From positions 1 to 51,998 of the IMG/VR virus record IMGVR_UViG_3300017952_000014: DNA of 51,998 nucleotides, one strand, 5' to 3'. A program made the translations under genes and the position numbers. Source of the DNA: a virus. Under the pieces are notes generated by a model that was not told the origin of the DNA, did not search any database, and saw nothing but the letters and a program-made list of their open reading frames with translations. This document shows positions 15,365-30,300 of this stretch, in pieces (the first letter of the stretch is position 1; every line of letters starts with the position of its first letter).

Positions 15365-18300
15365 GTGGTACGTCAGTTGTGCTTGATAGTAAGAAATTAG
15401 CTACGTCACTATTTGCATCAACTAACCTCTGTCCTGGGTTTGACCATACAGTACCTATTTTTCTTACTATAGTCACATTTGTTCCGTTTTCAGGTGGATA
15501 TGTAAGTCTTACATATGCACCAATCGCTTTATTTACAGCAAATTCTGCTTCTACATTTTTATCACCTTCTGGCGAATCCTGCGCTGTATAATCATAAACA
15601 GCAATAGGTGTTTTACGAAGTCTACGACCTCCTGCAAATACTTCTATATCTTGTGCTTCCCAATATTCATATGGTATGCTTGCAAAATCAAGTAATCTAC
15701 CTGTACCTGTTAAAAGTGTTGTATCTACATCTCTTGGTATGATAAATTCTGTTCCAGATAAATTATTAGGTGCTCCAATTTGTGTAAAATCAGTAGTTCC
15801 TTTAGAATCAATTATATAACCTCGTCCCGGAATACCTTGACTTACTGGTATAGACACAAGTTCTTTATACCAACCTGTTTGTTCTAATTCGCTCCATTGA
15901 TCTTCTGATGCTGGATTAGGTGTAGGTGCAAACGGTAATAATATTTGCAAATAAGGTATTGCTTTAGGAACAACTACACTAGTCTGCGCTCTATCAATAG
16001 GAACATTAGTTGCAGGATTTACAATTACTAAATCATATGCTCCTACAGGTAATGCCGGAGTTTTAAAATACAATTCTGTGTCATTTACGTATGTAGTTTC
16101 GCACTCGGTTTCTCCTACAATAGCTTTTACATTAGTTTCAAAACCTGTACCATACACAACACAGCTTTGCCCAGGATATCCTATACTAGGTATTGGATCG
16201 CCTCCTAATGGAAATGCGCTATTGTTGTTGCTTGTAAAATAAAATCTTTCTACGGTTACACCCGGTGAATCTTCGTAAATGGTGCTTGCTATGTCATAGC
16301 CGCCGGCTTCTACTGTCACAACTTCTGTCTCGTCTTTGTATGGTAGATTAGTATCTGCACCTTGTTCGATAATTTTTGTTCCAGCTAGGTATAGATCCTT
16401 GACACCTGTACCTAATGTACCTCTACGTATTTGCAATAATTCATTTCCGTCGACTTGGAAATATTCTATACGCTCTCCTTCAATAAATATCACACCCGGA
16501 TATTCCGAATTAAACACAGGTACCGGAATATTTGTAGCATCTTTAAGTTTTATAGTTTTATCTGTCCATGCTAAATCTTCAGCCAATTCATATGACGTTT
16601 CTAACCTCTTATAATGAGTTCTGTTAAGCATGTCTTTAAATTGACGCCATCCAAATCTTTCTGTAATTTTAGCATTAGCAAAATGTTGTACAACAATTAC
16701 ATCATTTTCTTGAGGTATTTGCTGTAACTTAATGTATCTATTATCTAATGTTACACTATAATCTATACTTGGTGTTAATAGATTTCCGTTTACAGAAACC
16801 CATACATATTGAGCATCTTCTGCTGGTGTTGTAAGTTCTATAATACCTCTACTTAGTCTTCTATATTCATAGTAAGCAGTAGTGCCTTCTGTTAATTTAG
16901 TTTTTTCTGAAACTACAAATTTTTGTGTTTCTATGCCCTGACTGTCATGATTACTAAATTGATATACAGTTATTATATCGTCTTCGTTGAACGGTTCATT
17001 AAAATGAATTGTTCCGGGAGTTTTTATAAAATCGTTATCACTTTCATAATAACCTAATTTAAACTCAGCATCAGTAATTATATAAGCCTGTAGTTTATCT
17101 CCAGGATCGCCTACACCTCTTTCTAGTGTTATTGTGCTACCTGCTTGTTCATCTTCAGGTTTTGTATCGTCAAATGCTCCAGCGCCTTGATAAGTCCATT
17201 CTTGTAAGTATTCTAATTGTCTACCATTAAGATATAATTCAATCTCGTATGCATTAACAGCACCTACCGGAACTTGTGTTAAATCAAAGGTATAGTTTCT
17301 GTTTGATGTAACTTCAAACTGTTCTGTATATCCTGGATTTAAAAATCTATCATTTACTTTAACTAGCATAAATGCTCTGGACGGATTTTGCGTAAATGGT
17401 GCTTTACCTAAATCGTATTGCAGTGTACTTCCGTCGGCAACAATAGTGTCTATGGTTACCTGACTATATTCAACATTAATTAAGCCTTTAGAAGCTATAA
17501 GCAATTTAATAACTGCTGTATCAAAAGGTGCTTCTGCAAATTTAATCACATAGTTTCCTGGAAGTTCATATGTATCATCACTTTTAAACAGTTGTACATT
17601 AACAACCTTTCCATTGATAGTAACAAATGCTTCAGAATTTTCTTCAAACCTACTATTTGTTAAAAACTCTACAGTTTCTCCATCGCCTACAAAATCGTCT
17701 ATATCGATAATAGATATAGATGACAAACCTATAGAAGCAACAAATATAGTAGCATTATCTGCGGGTGCAGTATTAAACACAATATCTTTTGTGTTAAAAT
17801 CAATATAATAAGTATTCTTTTCTTGAATTATATTATCAATTTTTACAAAAAGATTATCTCTTGTAACTGGCGAATCGCCTATGTTAAATCTAACAGTCTG
17901 GCCGTCTCCCCTATAGTTTCTAGAAACTATTTGACTTGCTCCTCCTGTTGATTTTTCAAATACGGTAATATCTAAAGTATCAACAACTTGCCCTGGAACA
18001 ACTTCCTCAGGGCCTTGTGATGTTGTTACAGTAACAAAACCGTCTCCGTCTATGTTAATATCTGCAGAATTCAAGCCAGTAGCACTTTGATATGAAAGAT
18101 CGCCGCCTTGTATTAAAGCATCATAAGAATCATTATCAGGTTTAAATGCACCATCTGAAGTTATTTTTCTTACGTAGAATACATCGCTTTGTCCAAATGT
18201 TATATTGATATTATCTAAGTTAATTCTTGTAGTAACTCCGTCGCCTACTATTGACGCCATAACAACATCAGGTTTATTTAATAAAGGAGCTCCTTCATAA

Positions 18301-21300
18301 TCAGGATCATCAAGTCTAACTGCAATATCAGAGCCTGTAGCTTTGAAATATATGTTATATGTTACTCCGTCTTCTAAAGGCTTTGCTAATTCTAAATAGT
18401 TAACAATGCTACTAGGTATAGCATTTGCGTTTATACCTGTATCTATGTTTATGTTTGTATCAGTTGAATTTACAATTTGTGTACTTAATAATGTACTGTC
18501 ATCGTATCTTATTTCGCTTTGGGTATCAAATTCTTGATCGAACTGAGCCGAAACATTAAGAACATTTGCAGAACCTGTAACAGAAGCACTACCTTGTGCA
18601 TTAGTATTATCTTGAGTAATTCTTGCACTTCTTAGGTTAATATCTTCAGGGAATGTAATTTCTACTAATTTTCTATAAATTATTTCATCTTCAAAAGTAG
18701 TGTCATAAAGATCCCAGCCTCTACTCATCCAGGGCGCAGAATCCCATCCGCTTATTCCTCCAAAGTCAAATGATTTAACTTCTACACCTCCATAGTCAAC
18801 ACCTGTCATTAATTGACCTAATGTTTTACCAAACTGATCAACTGTAGGCTCATATGCTATGTTAATTCTATCCTGAGCATTTAACAAAGAAATATCTTTA
18901 TGATATTCTATTTTTATTTGCGCCTCGTCAGCTGGAGGATCTATAAATTCAATTTGACCATAATATCTATCATAACCTTTAGAAGTATCTAAAATATTTT
19001 TGTATGCATAATTTCCTGCTAACACTTCTGTGTTATCAATAGATACTGTAACTTTAGTTGTACGTAAATCCATTGGCCATAGTAAATTGAAGAATACTTT
19101 ACTACCTGTTGCTACAAAATTTTCTGTTGTAGATAGGTTAATAAATTCAAACTCTCCTGATACCCTGTCAAATTTTACTACAGTATTCATCGACCTTACT
19201 GGACTTCCGCCTAGAATTGCTACAGCCTTTGCACTACGACCTCCGTCTGCTATAGTTCCGTCTATAGATACTGTTGGCATGCTAAGATAACCTGATCCTT
19301 CTGTAACTATCTGTATAGAAGTAATCGTGCCTCCTCTACCAAGCGAGGCTTTTGCTATTGCTCCAGTGCCGCCGCCGCCGGTGACAGTTACAACAGGTGT
19401 AGTAACATAACCAGACCCAGGATCAGCAACTGCTATTTCTTTAATACTATAACCTGCATTATCCGCCCAATGCTTATCAGGATATGTTGTAATTGGTCCT
19501 TCTTGTGAAACTAAATTATCATCAATTACTTTTACAGTTCTTGTAATAATATTGTCAGTACCTTCTATATATAAAGGAGGCAAGTCAAAATCTGTAGTCA
19601 TTGACTGAGAATTATCTATTTTTTCGTAACTACTTAAATATTCTCTAATTTTAGTCTTATATGGTTTTACTTCTTTAATATATTTTTCGTAACTAGGCAA
19701 ATTATCGTTTTGGAAATTAATTTTTTGATCTAATTCTCCTACGTTATGCTGTGCTTTTATAAATGATGTTTTAAATGCCCAATCTACATAATTTTGCTCT
19801 GCAAAAACATAACGTAAACTTGAGAAAAACAATTTATTATATTCAAGTGCTAAATCATCAACAAAAATATCATCTCTAATTGCTTCTAGAACAATTCTTA
19901 ATTCTACGCTTGGCTGACCGTCAAATGTTAATGTATCAAATGTAGTTGTATCATAGCCTACTAAATTTTTTGACACATCATATAAAGTATCTGACAACTG
20001 GATTGTACCATTTTGTCTGCCAACTGTTTGATAATTTATAGTGTAGTCGACACCGGTTTGGTTATCAATTTTTTCTAGAAGTAACCATCCGCCTGTGCCT
20101 ACAGATTGAATTTTTACAATATCACCTATTTCATTGTCTAAGCCTTGTAGTTCGTAAGCAAAGTCTATAGATTGATTTATTTCTGTAAATTGACTATAAC
20201 CATCTTCGTACCAATCTACATATTGCCAGTATTGATTAACATCATAACTTTGACTTGCTACTCTAATCCATTCATCAGTAGTAGTATCTCTTTCATACAA
20301 TGCCCATCTACCGTTTACAGTTGAATCTGATTTGACTAAGACTGTAAATCTTCTTACTGAAATAGATGTATTTGAACTATTGTAATTTTCTCCAGCATTA
20401 ATAATATTTGTGTCTGTTATTTTTCCGTTACTATCTATAACGGTTTCTATAACAGCATTTTGTCCTGTGCCAAATACTTCTACTGTTGGTGCTTGTAAAT
20501 AACCTCTACCTGGTTGATTTATTTCTACTCTTACAATTTCGCCATTTTCTACAACAGGAGTTAGCGATGCTTGGTTAGCTTTAGACACACCTACAAACTG
20601 TAATTCAGTTACGGTGTCTACTGTTGTGTCAAAGAGTCTACTTGCAACACTAGGCTCTGCTTCTTTCTCAGTTAGCCTGTTAAGATTTTTATCATCGACT
20701 ATTAAGTTATCTAAAAGAACACTGTTTATTCTGTTTACTACTTCTTTTAGAGCTTCTACTCTATTGACAAACCAAGTTTGTCTAGGTCTATTTAAAATAC
20801 CATAACGCTCTTTTATACTTAATTCCGGAGCAGGTACAGGCCTATCTGCAAGATCCCAACCTATTAAACTGTCAAACCATTTTTGTTCAATATCTCTGTT
20901 AGGTTTGCTTGTTTCTAATCCATCAGATATAACTTGATACTGATTATGTATATTAATATCTTGATCTTCTATTGTCCAATATTGTACACTTATAGCAACT
21001 TCGTTGCCTCTAATTAACGATTCACAATTATAAAGAGCAAACTGTGTAGGACTAATAAAGCTAACAAATCTATATCCTTGTCCAGCAGGATCTTCTATTA
21101 GTTGTGCAATACTATTAGCACTTAAAGTTCTATCCTCTATATTAGGTACTGTTGTCTTTTGTCCTACCCAGAAATAATAATATGTTGTAAATGTTTTACT
21201 TGCTTTATCATAAACTTGCTTAGTAACATAAGCATTATTTCCGTATTTGCTTTTTCCGCTTATACCTTTAGATGCTCCGCGTTCAGTTCCTGCTTGCTTA

Positions 21301-24300
21301 TCCCATTCTTCAGGTAGTACTGTTGATTTTACCCATTCGTAAACATTAATGGAATTAGTATTTGAATACTTTTTGTTCCAATTGTTTGCACTAAAGATTA
21401 CATCAGACTGATAAGGATTAATAAATTTAGCAGTTGTTAAATCCCACCATAATTTACCTACTTGGATCTCGCCCCAACTATTTGTAGTATCTACATTTAC
21501 ACCTGTTCCAACTGTATAAGTTGCTGGATCATAATACGTTTTATAAGATAGTTCTTGTTCTGCAGGTCCTGGAATTTTACCTTGTAATACATCGACATAA
21601 TCTAAATATTGTATTATTTCGTTGTCCAAAGTATTATATAACATAACACGTTTTATTTTGTTTACATCGACAGTAGGTTTACTTTGTCTTAATACTGACC
21701 AAATATCTTTCTGTTTATAAAAATCAACAACTGTACCTGCCGTGTTTGCAGAATATTCAACTAATGGCATACCTGCATAAATGTGATTGTTTGAAACTTT
21801 AATATTAGAACCAAATAATATTGTAGAGCTATCATCAAAATCTATCATCTGTCCGTAAATTAAAGAATCGTCAATTCTTTCATATACCCTAATTACTCCA
21901 GAATTATTATCGTAAGACCTAATTTTAGTTAAGTCATTGTCAAAAGTTGTTGTATTACTATCAAATGTATCTTGTACAAAAGAGTCGCCATTTCTACAAC
22001 CAACAACAAGATTGTTCCCATCAAAATCAACTTTATAACCAAATAATTCTGCTTTGTCTTCTGCTGGACTATAGAGTTCTTGAGATAATTCAAATATTCC
22101 GTTTACTTGTTTGTATATGTAAACTTTTCCAAAATCAACACCTTTATCGTCGTTGAATGGCGCACCAACTGCTATGATTCTGCCATCAGCACTAATAGAA
22201 ATAGTAGATCCGTATTCGGTAGTTTTACTCGGAGCCGGTATTTTTTGATATCTTACAAAAGATCCGCCGTCGTTTCTATAAACAACTAAACTATTATCTT
22301 TACTATCTTCATACTTTACTGAAACAACTAAAACTTCACCATTCTCGCTTACATCAAAACTTTCTGCAAATTCTGCTAATAGATCTTGATCAAGCACTGT
22401 GCTGATGTCATCTCCGATTAAAAGTCCTGTATCATTAGGTATATAACCAAGGTAATCTTTGTTTGTTTCTAATAAAGTCCAATTTGAAATATCAAATAAT
22501 CCGGGAGCCATATTAGTAACAGATTCATACAAATTACCATCATAATATACAATATCATTTTCAAAATATGTTCTGGTGTTTTGATACTGTCCTCTGTATT
22601 GCTTATCTCTACTAAATTCCCAACCAAAAGAATAATCATCATTTACACCATTATTAATGATGTAAATCCTACCTTTGCTATCATCATAGACTAAATTGTT
22701 AGGTTTATCATTTTGCGGATAACTTCCTAAACTTTTAACAAACAACTTATACAAGTCGCCCGATTTAGACATTTTAAGTTGGTGACCAAGTTTATTATAA
22801 TTACTTCTATCTGGTATTGCAAATGCACCTAATTTGTTGTATAGGCCTGTACCTCGTCTTTCAAAGACAGTATACATTCCTTCTTTTTCAAGTCCGCTAC
22901 TTGTTCCGCCTGCAACTACTGGTAAATTAAATACCTCAGTCCAATCATTATTATTTTCTGCAGGAGCATTAGCTGTTCTAGGTATACCAAATACATCGCC
23001 TTCTCTGCTAAACCAATATTCCGGACCTTGAGCACCGTCTGATACATTTTGCCCAGTAACATTTACTAATACTTGTTGTTCTGTTACAGGTAAAGGGAAT
23101 CCTGCATCGATTGCAATTAACTTTCCTATACCAGCTTGAGGTAATGAAAAACTTCTCGTTCTAATTTGTCCGAATTCTGCTGAGCCTGGTGACCCGTCAT
23201 TTTTTGGAGGAAGATCATATTCTGTTCCTGCGTCGGCTGGGTCTGTAGAGCTTAGATATTCAACCGATCTATTATCTCCATATTTTTGTCCTGCCGCCCA
23301 AGTACCAGATACGTTTTTCAAATATAATCTAGTATCCTGACCGTTAAATTTCTGATAAAATGCTATTTCAGCTGTGCCGCCATTTACAGTATCTCTAATA
23401 GTAAGACCTACCTTTGGCTCTTTAAATAAATTTTGATCTAAGGGATTTGGTATTGTAAGTTCTACATCAATAAATCCGTCATAAATGTCATAGACTTTAT
23501 GTGTTTTATTCAATGTTTCTATAGCAAGACCGATATCGCTAGGGTCTTTAAATATTAATCCGTCTAACGGTTCATAAAACAAGCTATTAAATTGGTCATT
23601 ATTGTCTAAAAACTCTTCTGGACTTGTGTGAGCAGTTTTAACTCTCCAGTATATTGTATCATATGCACTAGTTGCATATTTTAAAACTGTACCAGAAACA
23701 TAATTTGTTAATGGTTGCCATACTCCGTCTTCAAATTGCGGAAGAGAATTGTAAAATAAATCAATAGTATCGTTATCGTCGTCACCAGGAGCAACTACAT
23801 TCAAATTATTAGTTAATTCATCTGGCGCTTTTACAACAAATATATTACTTGCAAAATCATCTGTTACATTTAACGGTCCTGGTGCTCCGTAATATGAAAG
23901 ATTAGCAATTCTAGTATAAATGTCGTCGTCTGAATAAAAAGGATTATTTGCTAAAACTTCGTCAGCTCTATAGTCTAAAATGTTATAATAGAATCTATTT
24001 GGATCAGCTTCTCCGTTTGGTACAATATCAAAATAAACTAAACCTCTACCAGTATCTGAATTAATTTGATCTACATTTACATTTGCAGGAAGATTAATTT
24101 TCCAATATCCTCCCCAATATTCATCATACCCAATTACTTCATCAATAGGTGCTACAGTTTCATATTCACCAACAAATTCACCAATAGTAGTAGTTAAAGA
24201 TCCAGCTGTTCCAAAACTACCATTAACATCTTTCAAATAAATTGTAGTATTTGCAGTAGCATCTTGTTCAGTAGAAGGATTAAATGTGTAACTTACAGTA

Positions 24301-27300
24301 CCAAATCCGCCAGCCACTTCTACAACTTGACCTATTAAAGGAATAACGTTTGCTTCTGGTACAAATAGTATCACATCTATTTTTTCTTGAATAGTATGAT
24401 CGCCTGAAATAAAAGAGCTATCTAATCCAGGAATATCTCCCTGGAACGGCTCTACTGCTTCTAATTCATCTTGTATCTGATCCTGATATGCATAACTTAA
24501 AGTATTCCATTTTAGTTTTAATGTATCTCCGATACCTGAACCTTGATACATATCTAACGGAGCTCTTACAATTATATGATCAACTTCTGTGCCAGTAAAT
24601 GGATAGTTACCTGTCATTAACGTAGGTGTATTTTCGCTGTCTGAAGCAGTAAGGTTTAGTTCTGTTCTAATACGTGCAATAGATTCAAAACTTCCAAATA
24701 CAATATTGTCAACTGCACCTAAAATGTCTGTAGTAGCTTGCCATAAACTGTCTTGGTACCTTACAATGTCTCTATCTGAGTAATTAGAAGACTCAACAAA
24801 ATTATCTTTAAACAATGTTGTTACATTAGACGCATCAGGGGAACCAATTACTAAGTATCTGCCGTCTGTAGATACCGCAAGTGCGGCACCAAATCGTTGG
24901 CCATTATCTGCTACACTATTATCAGCATCTAAAATCTGTGATACTTTCCAAGTACCTACAGAACCTGCTCTAGTATAAACAAATACTTTACCGTTGTTTG
25001 AATCAGGTGCTCCGATTACAAGTACAGTGTTAGCTTTATTGACTGCTAGTGCTACTCCAAAGTTGGCGTCTTCACCTGCTGTTTCATTTACTAATATTTG
25101 TTTTTCTTGGAATGCATCTGTTCTATCTAAAACTAGCCATTCTTCTTTAGCATCTTTATCTATCCAAAGTCTATTAATTGTTTCTTTATTTTGTTGTAAT
25201 AATTTATTTGCTGTATCTATATCGTCTACCCTAGAATCAACAAATTTAATAATTCTACCATTAAGATTTTCAGTTTCTGTTGCTGATGCAAGACCTGTAT
25301 CATCAAGTACTTCAATAGCTGTTCCCGATACAGAGCTAACTTTGTAAAAACTTGCAATTCCGTCTATGTTATAAACGCCTATAATATCATCTTTGGATAT
25401 ATCATCTATTCTTGTAGTATCTAGTATTAGTTTGCCACTCGATCCCAATTGTTCTATACTAGTAATATTATAATCTGTACGTAGAGCAGTATAAACATTC
25501 CAGATTAAATTATCATTGCCTATCCAGAATTTGTCACCTTCTCTAATATTTGCAAATGTTAAAGATAACAAACTATTATACTGATTTAGAACAAATTCTA
25601 CATCTTCTGAATTTACATAACCAGAATTTTTTGTGTATGTTTTAGTAACATACTTTTCAGGAAATGGTGCATGATTATAATTTTGCGGACGCAAATATGT
25701 TTCAAATGGCTGTATTCTGTAAACTAAATCAGTTTCTAATCCAGTGATTCTATCTACTAGTTCAAAACTTTGCGGACTTAGGCGCATTTTACTTTCGTCT
25801 AATTTATACTCAACTTCTTCAAATCCGTCGGCTGCGCCATACTGGCCGCATTTGATTGCCCATTCTTCATAAAATTCTAAACTATCTTTGTCTGCACTGC
25901 TTAATACATTAAACAATTTATCTAAGGCATTCTGTGTGCCTTTATCTTGTATCATTCCCTGATAAAACTTATACTGACTTACATCATCATTAATAATATT
26001 TGCTAGGTAGTCTCTATTTTGATATCCTATCAAATGCTGTGCAAATTTTTGCTGTTCTATATCAAAATTATCTGTGTCTAAATCATAAAAATCTGCAAAT
26101 TGATTAACCTTGTATTCAAAGTTTGGAATAAGTTTCATCTCTGGGTCTTCTGACAGACGTACCCATTGATTAGCATCAAATACATTATTACCCGGAACCT
26201 TATTTCTTGCAGTGTAGAAAAACTCTTTATACTTAACAAGGTCACCTATAGCATAATCTTTCCATTGTTCCCATTCGGTAACTCTTGCATTATCAAAAAT
26301 AAAACCTGGAACATTTAAACTACCGTCCCAGTCTGTAGTTCTATAACCTAGTACTTTAATTCTTTCTTGTCTATAGCCTGGTTCTTGATCATAAATTATA
26401 TCTCCAAACACTGTTTTGTTGTCTATTAAAACTACATGTTCTTTTTGAACAAGAGATAATCTAATTCCAAATATACCATCAGCAGTAGCCTTAGGCTTAA
26501 TTACAAATTCGTTTGGATTCTCTCTCGTTAGTCTAGCATTCTGCGGTTCTAACTTTTTGCCATCAGCTTTAAATAAACTGTATCCATAAAAAGTATCGTA
26601 AATATCATCTACTATAGAATACTCTGAATTAAATTTAATTTGAAATGCGCCCGGGCTTAGGGTAATAACACTGCCTGCTCCCCAATTTTGTGTTGTCCAG
26701 AACATAAATTCTTTGGAGCTAGTTTGCCAGTCTGCAATAAAACCATTTTCTTCGTCAAAATAATCAAAAACAAAGCCTTGACTTTCTAAATATTTTCCGT
26801 ATCCTAACAAAAAGTCAACAACCTGTTGTATAGTTGTGTAAACTGTTCCGTAAGAAACTTTTTCAGGAATTGTTGAGAATGTTCTCCTAAATACTGCTTG
26901 ACGACCACCTACAACTGGTAGTTCTGGAATTTTTGCAAATTTTGTACTATCAAATTCAGTTGTGCTAGTATGTGTTGTTGTTACACGATAATAATTATTT
27001 TCAAATTCTACAATAGATCCTGCACTATATAATTTATTAGAATCCCATAATATAAATGTTTGACTTACGCCGCCCACATTAATAACAGGATCACTTTCTA
27101 TTTCAAACGGTCTATAATATGTAAAATAAGGTTGTTGTACATTGTAGCCTTTTACAACAAAACCGTAACTTTGTTTTTCTATGATTACACCGCTATAGGT
27201 TATATTTTTTATAGGACTACTTGTGTTTAAAAATATTTTGTAATTTTCTTCAGGTACAAAAACATTTCCTTCGTTTAAAGGAGTTCTACTATCTAGCAAT

Positions 27301-30300
27301 AATTTAAATTTGTCTTTAGAAGTATATCCTCCTAATTTAAATCCTATAAAGTTTGAAATATTTTTTAAATTATTTTTATACGAATCATATGTTACAGTAA
27401 CATCAGAAGATAGATAATCAAAAACATAATTAACAAATCCACTTGTATAAACTCGTTGTGTATCCTTTATAGTATTTGGAAAAACAATATTAGATAGTTT
27501 TAATTGAACATTAGGATTATCATAGATAATGTCATCTACTAATCCTCTTTTTTGACGAAGTCTGTCCCATGCTACACTCATTGACCTATTAGGCTGGTTA
27601 ACAAATATAGACGCAACTAAAGCAAATGGATATTCTGAGCTATTTCTCCATGTAGTCTCTACAGGACTATGGTCGCCATATACAAAGTTAAAATCAAGGT
27701 CAGTTGTAATAAACTCTTTGACATAACCGCTGTATACAGGACTTACCAACTCGCCATTTTCGTCTACAGGCAAATGATCTAATAAATCCGGACGTTTGTA
27801 TTTTTCATTAACTGTATACGAACCTTGTGCGTTTCTAACTATACCGTTTTGAATATCTTCCCATAACAGGAAATTATTACTTGTATAAGGTGCTTCTCCG
27901 TACTGTTCGTCCCACCAAGTAGGTTTGATAGTAAAGCCTTGCATTTCCCAAGGATGAGTATGCGGACGGTCTGTATCATAGGCCCATTTATAAATTCCGC
28001 GCCACCAACCGCTAATTGCATTACCGCTTGGATCTAACATTCCTTTATGGTTAAATGTAAAAGAGTTTTCCCTAATATAGTTTATATTGTCTGTGTAATC
28101 GTTATCTACAAGTTGCAACCATTGAACAAAATCACTTAACATTGTGTCATCTAACTGCTTTTTAGTAACACCTGTATTTCTATATTCGCTAGGCACATAG
28201 TCGCTAATATCAAACAGATCCTTGTCATATTCAACTTTAAGGTTATTGTAAATTCTTCTTTCGAACTCAAGAATTAACTCATCTCTAAAATCGCCATAAG
28301 TTTTTATAATACTTCCGTCATGGCCTTGAATTACTTCAGTAGGTTCTAAATATCTATCGTCAATAAATTTAGTAGGAATATACTTAGGATATAACCCTAA
28401 TTTTGTTGGAGTAGCAGGACAGAAAGATCCGTTAGTTGATTCATATTCATAAATTTCTATGACATCGCCGATTTGCTTTATAGTTGTAATAATAGCAAAA
28501 CCTTCGCTGTTAAAAGTATAATCAACGCCGTGTACTAATTGAATGCCGTTTTGATATATCTGCACAGCTTTATCGCTTGCATTTTCTAAACTAAATGGAT
28601 AAGTCAATGCAAAAAATTGGAGATCGATGTCATTTATTTCAAATACATTACGAGTCGATGCTCCTGTAGGAATCATGTCTGTAAAATAAAACGGCATTGT
28701 ATTTGTTTTATCTTTAAGCATTTCACGTAAGATTAAATCTACGTGTGTTTTAACTGGTCCGTCAAAACCTAGTTCTTCGGCTTTTTTTATAAATGTTCTT
28801 TTATATTTTCCGTATTCTCTTCGAGCATATTTTATAGCCTTTACTAAATTAGATTCTTTGTCTAGTAAATGATATAATGCTAAGTTCATTGGTGCAGAAT
28901 GTTTTACAATTCTTTTACCATATTTTGTAATATCTGTAATATCACGTAAATTACTTACTCCGGGAAATAAACCATCAAAATTATCTGCTTCTTCTACGAT
29001 AGACCTTACATGGTCATTAACTTCGCCTAGTGTAAATTCAGTTATGTTTTCGTTTAAAGGATTTCTTTCAAAATTATTTGCTATTTCGTAGTAACCGTTT
29101 TCATTTTTTACAGCAGAACTACGTGTTTTTATTTTAATAACATCGCCATAATTAGGTGCTACTGTAAAATTAATTACAGATTGATTTTCGTTATTTGTTG
29201 TAAGAGTATAATCTATATTAGGTTGTTGAATTTGATTATTAACAAAAACTCTAATCCATAAATCTTCTAATAATGCACTTTCATCATATACATCAATAGG
29301 ATATGATATTCTTGTATTATCTACATCATACTGTCTAATAACATTTTGACTACTTAAAGTGTCTGCTTTTTTCCAACCGTTTACATACTCAAAGTCAGAA
29401 AGCCCGTTATACTTTCTTAAATAACCTATACCGGACAACGTTGTACTATAAGATTCATCGACATATGCAATGCCATCTGAAAGTAAGTCAAAGTTAAAAA
29501 CTAAATCACCTACGTTCTGTATGCTTCTATAAGATAAAGGAAATCCTAATTCTGTATCATTTGTGCCGCTGCCAACTTTATATGAAAAAAGTTTTGTTCC
29601 GGTAAAGTCTTGCGATTCGTAATAATTAGTATCTCCTAAACTGTTACCATTTACATCATAAATGTCAAATAAAGGCGACTGGTTAATTGTTGTTTTGTCT
29701 TGAGCTAGTTGCCAACGTGTTCCGTTGTAAAACAACATTTTACCTTTGTAAACTTCTCCATTTTTACAAAGAACAACTTCATTTTCGATTGGAGCAGAAT
29801 CTTCAACTTCTAAAAGCGCAATTTGTCTAGAATTTCCAAACAATATAAAACTTACTTCGTAAATTCTACCATTTACCCTTTCATCAGTATCTGCGGTAAA
29901 CATAACTCGCATACCGTTGGCTAAATCTACTCCGTCAACATTGTAACCTTCAGATCCTTCTATAGTACTAAAAACATCAATTGTAAAATCATCAACTAAG
30001 TCGATGTTACTTTTAACTTGTGTTCCAAAATTAAATAATTTTAAATTAGATTCAAACTCTATAATTGGTCTTACTGCTCTTTTTGTTTGATCTATATTAG
30101 CAGGTATACCATTTATACTTGCAGATTTTTCAATAATGCTTTTATGGAACCATCTATTATATTTTGACCAAAGGTTACCATCTTTACTACCGCGGTTAAT
30201 TGTAATATAATCTTTGTTGACAGGATAACCAATTGCTTCAGAATATGGCAAGTTGTCAAATCCGTCATTGTCAAAACTTACTTCAAGGTCAGTAGTAAAA

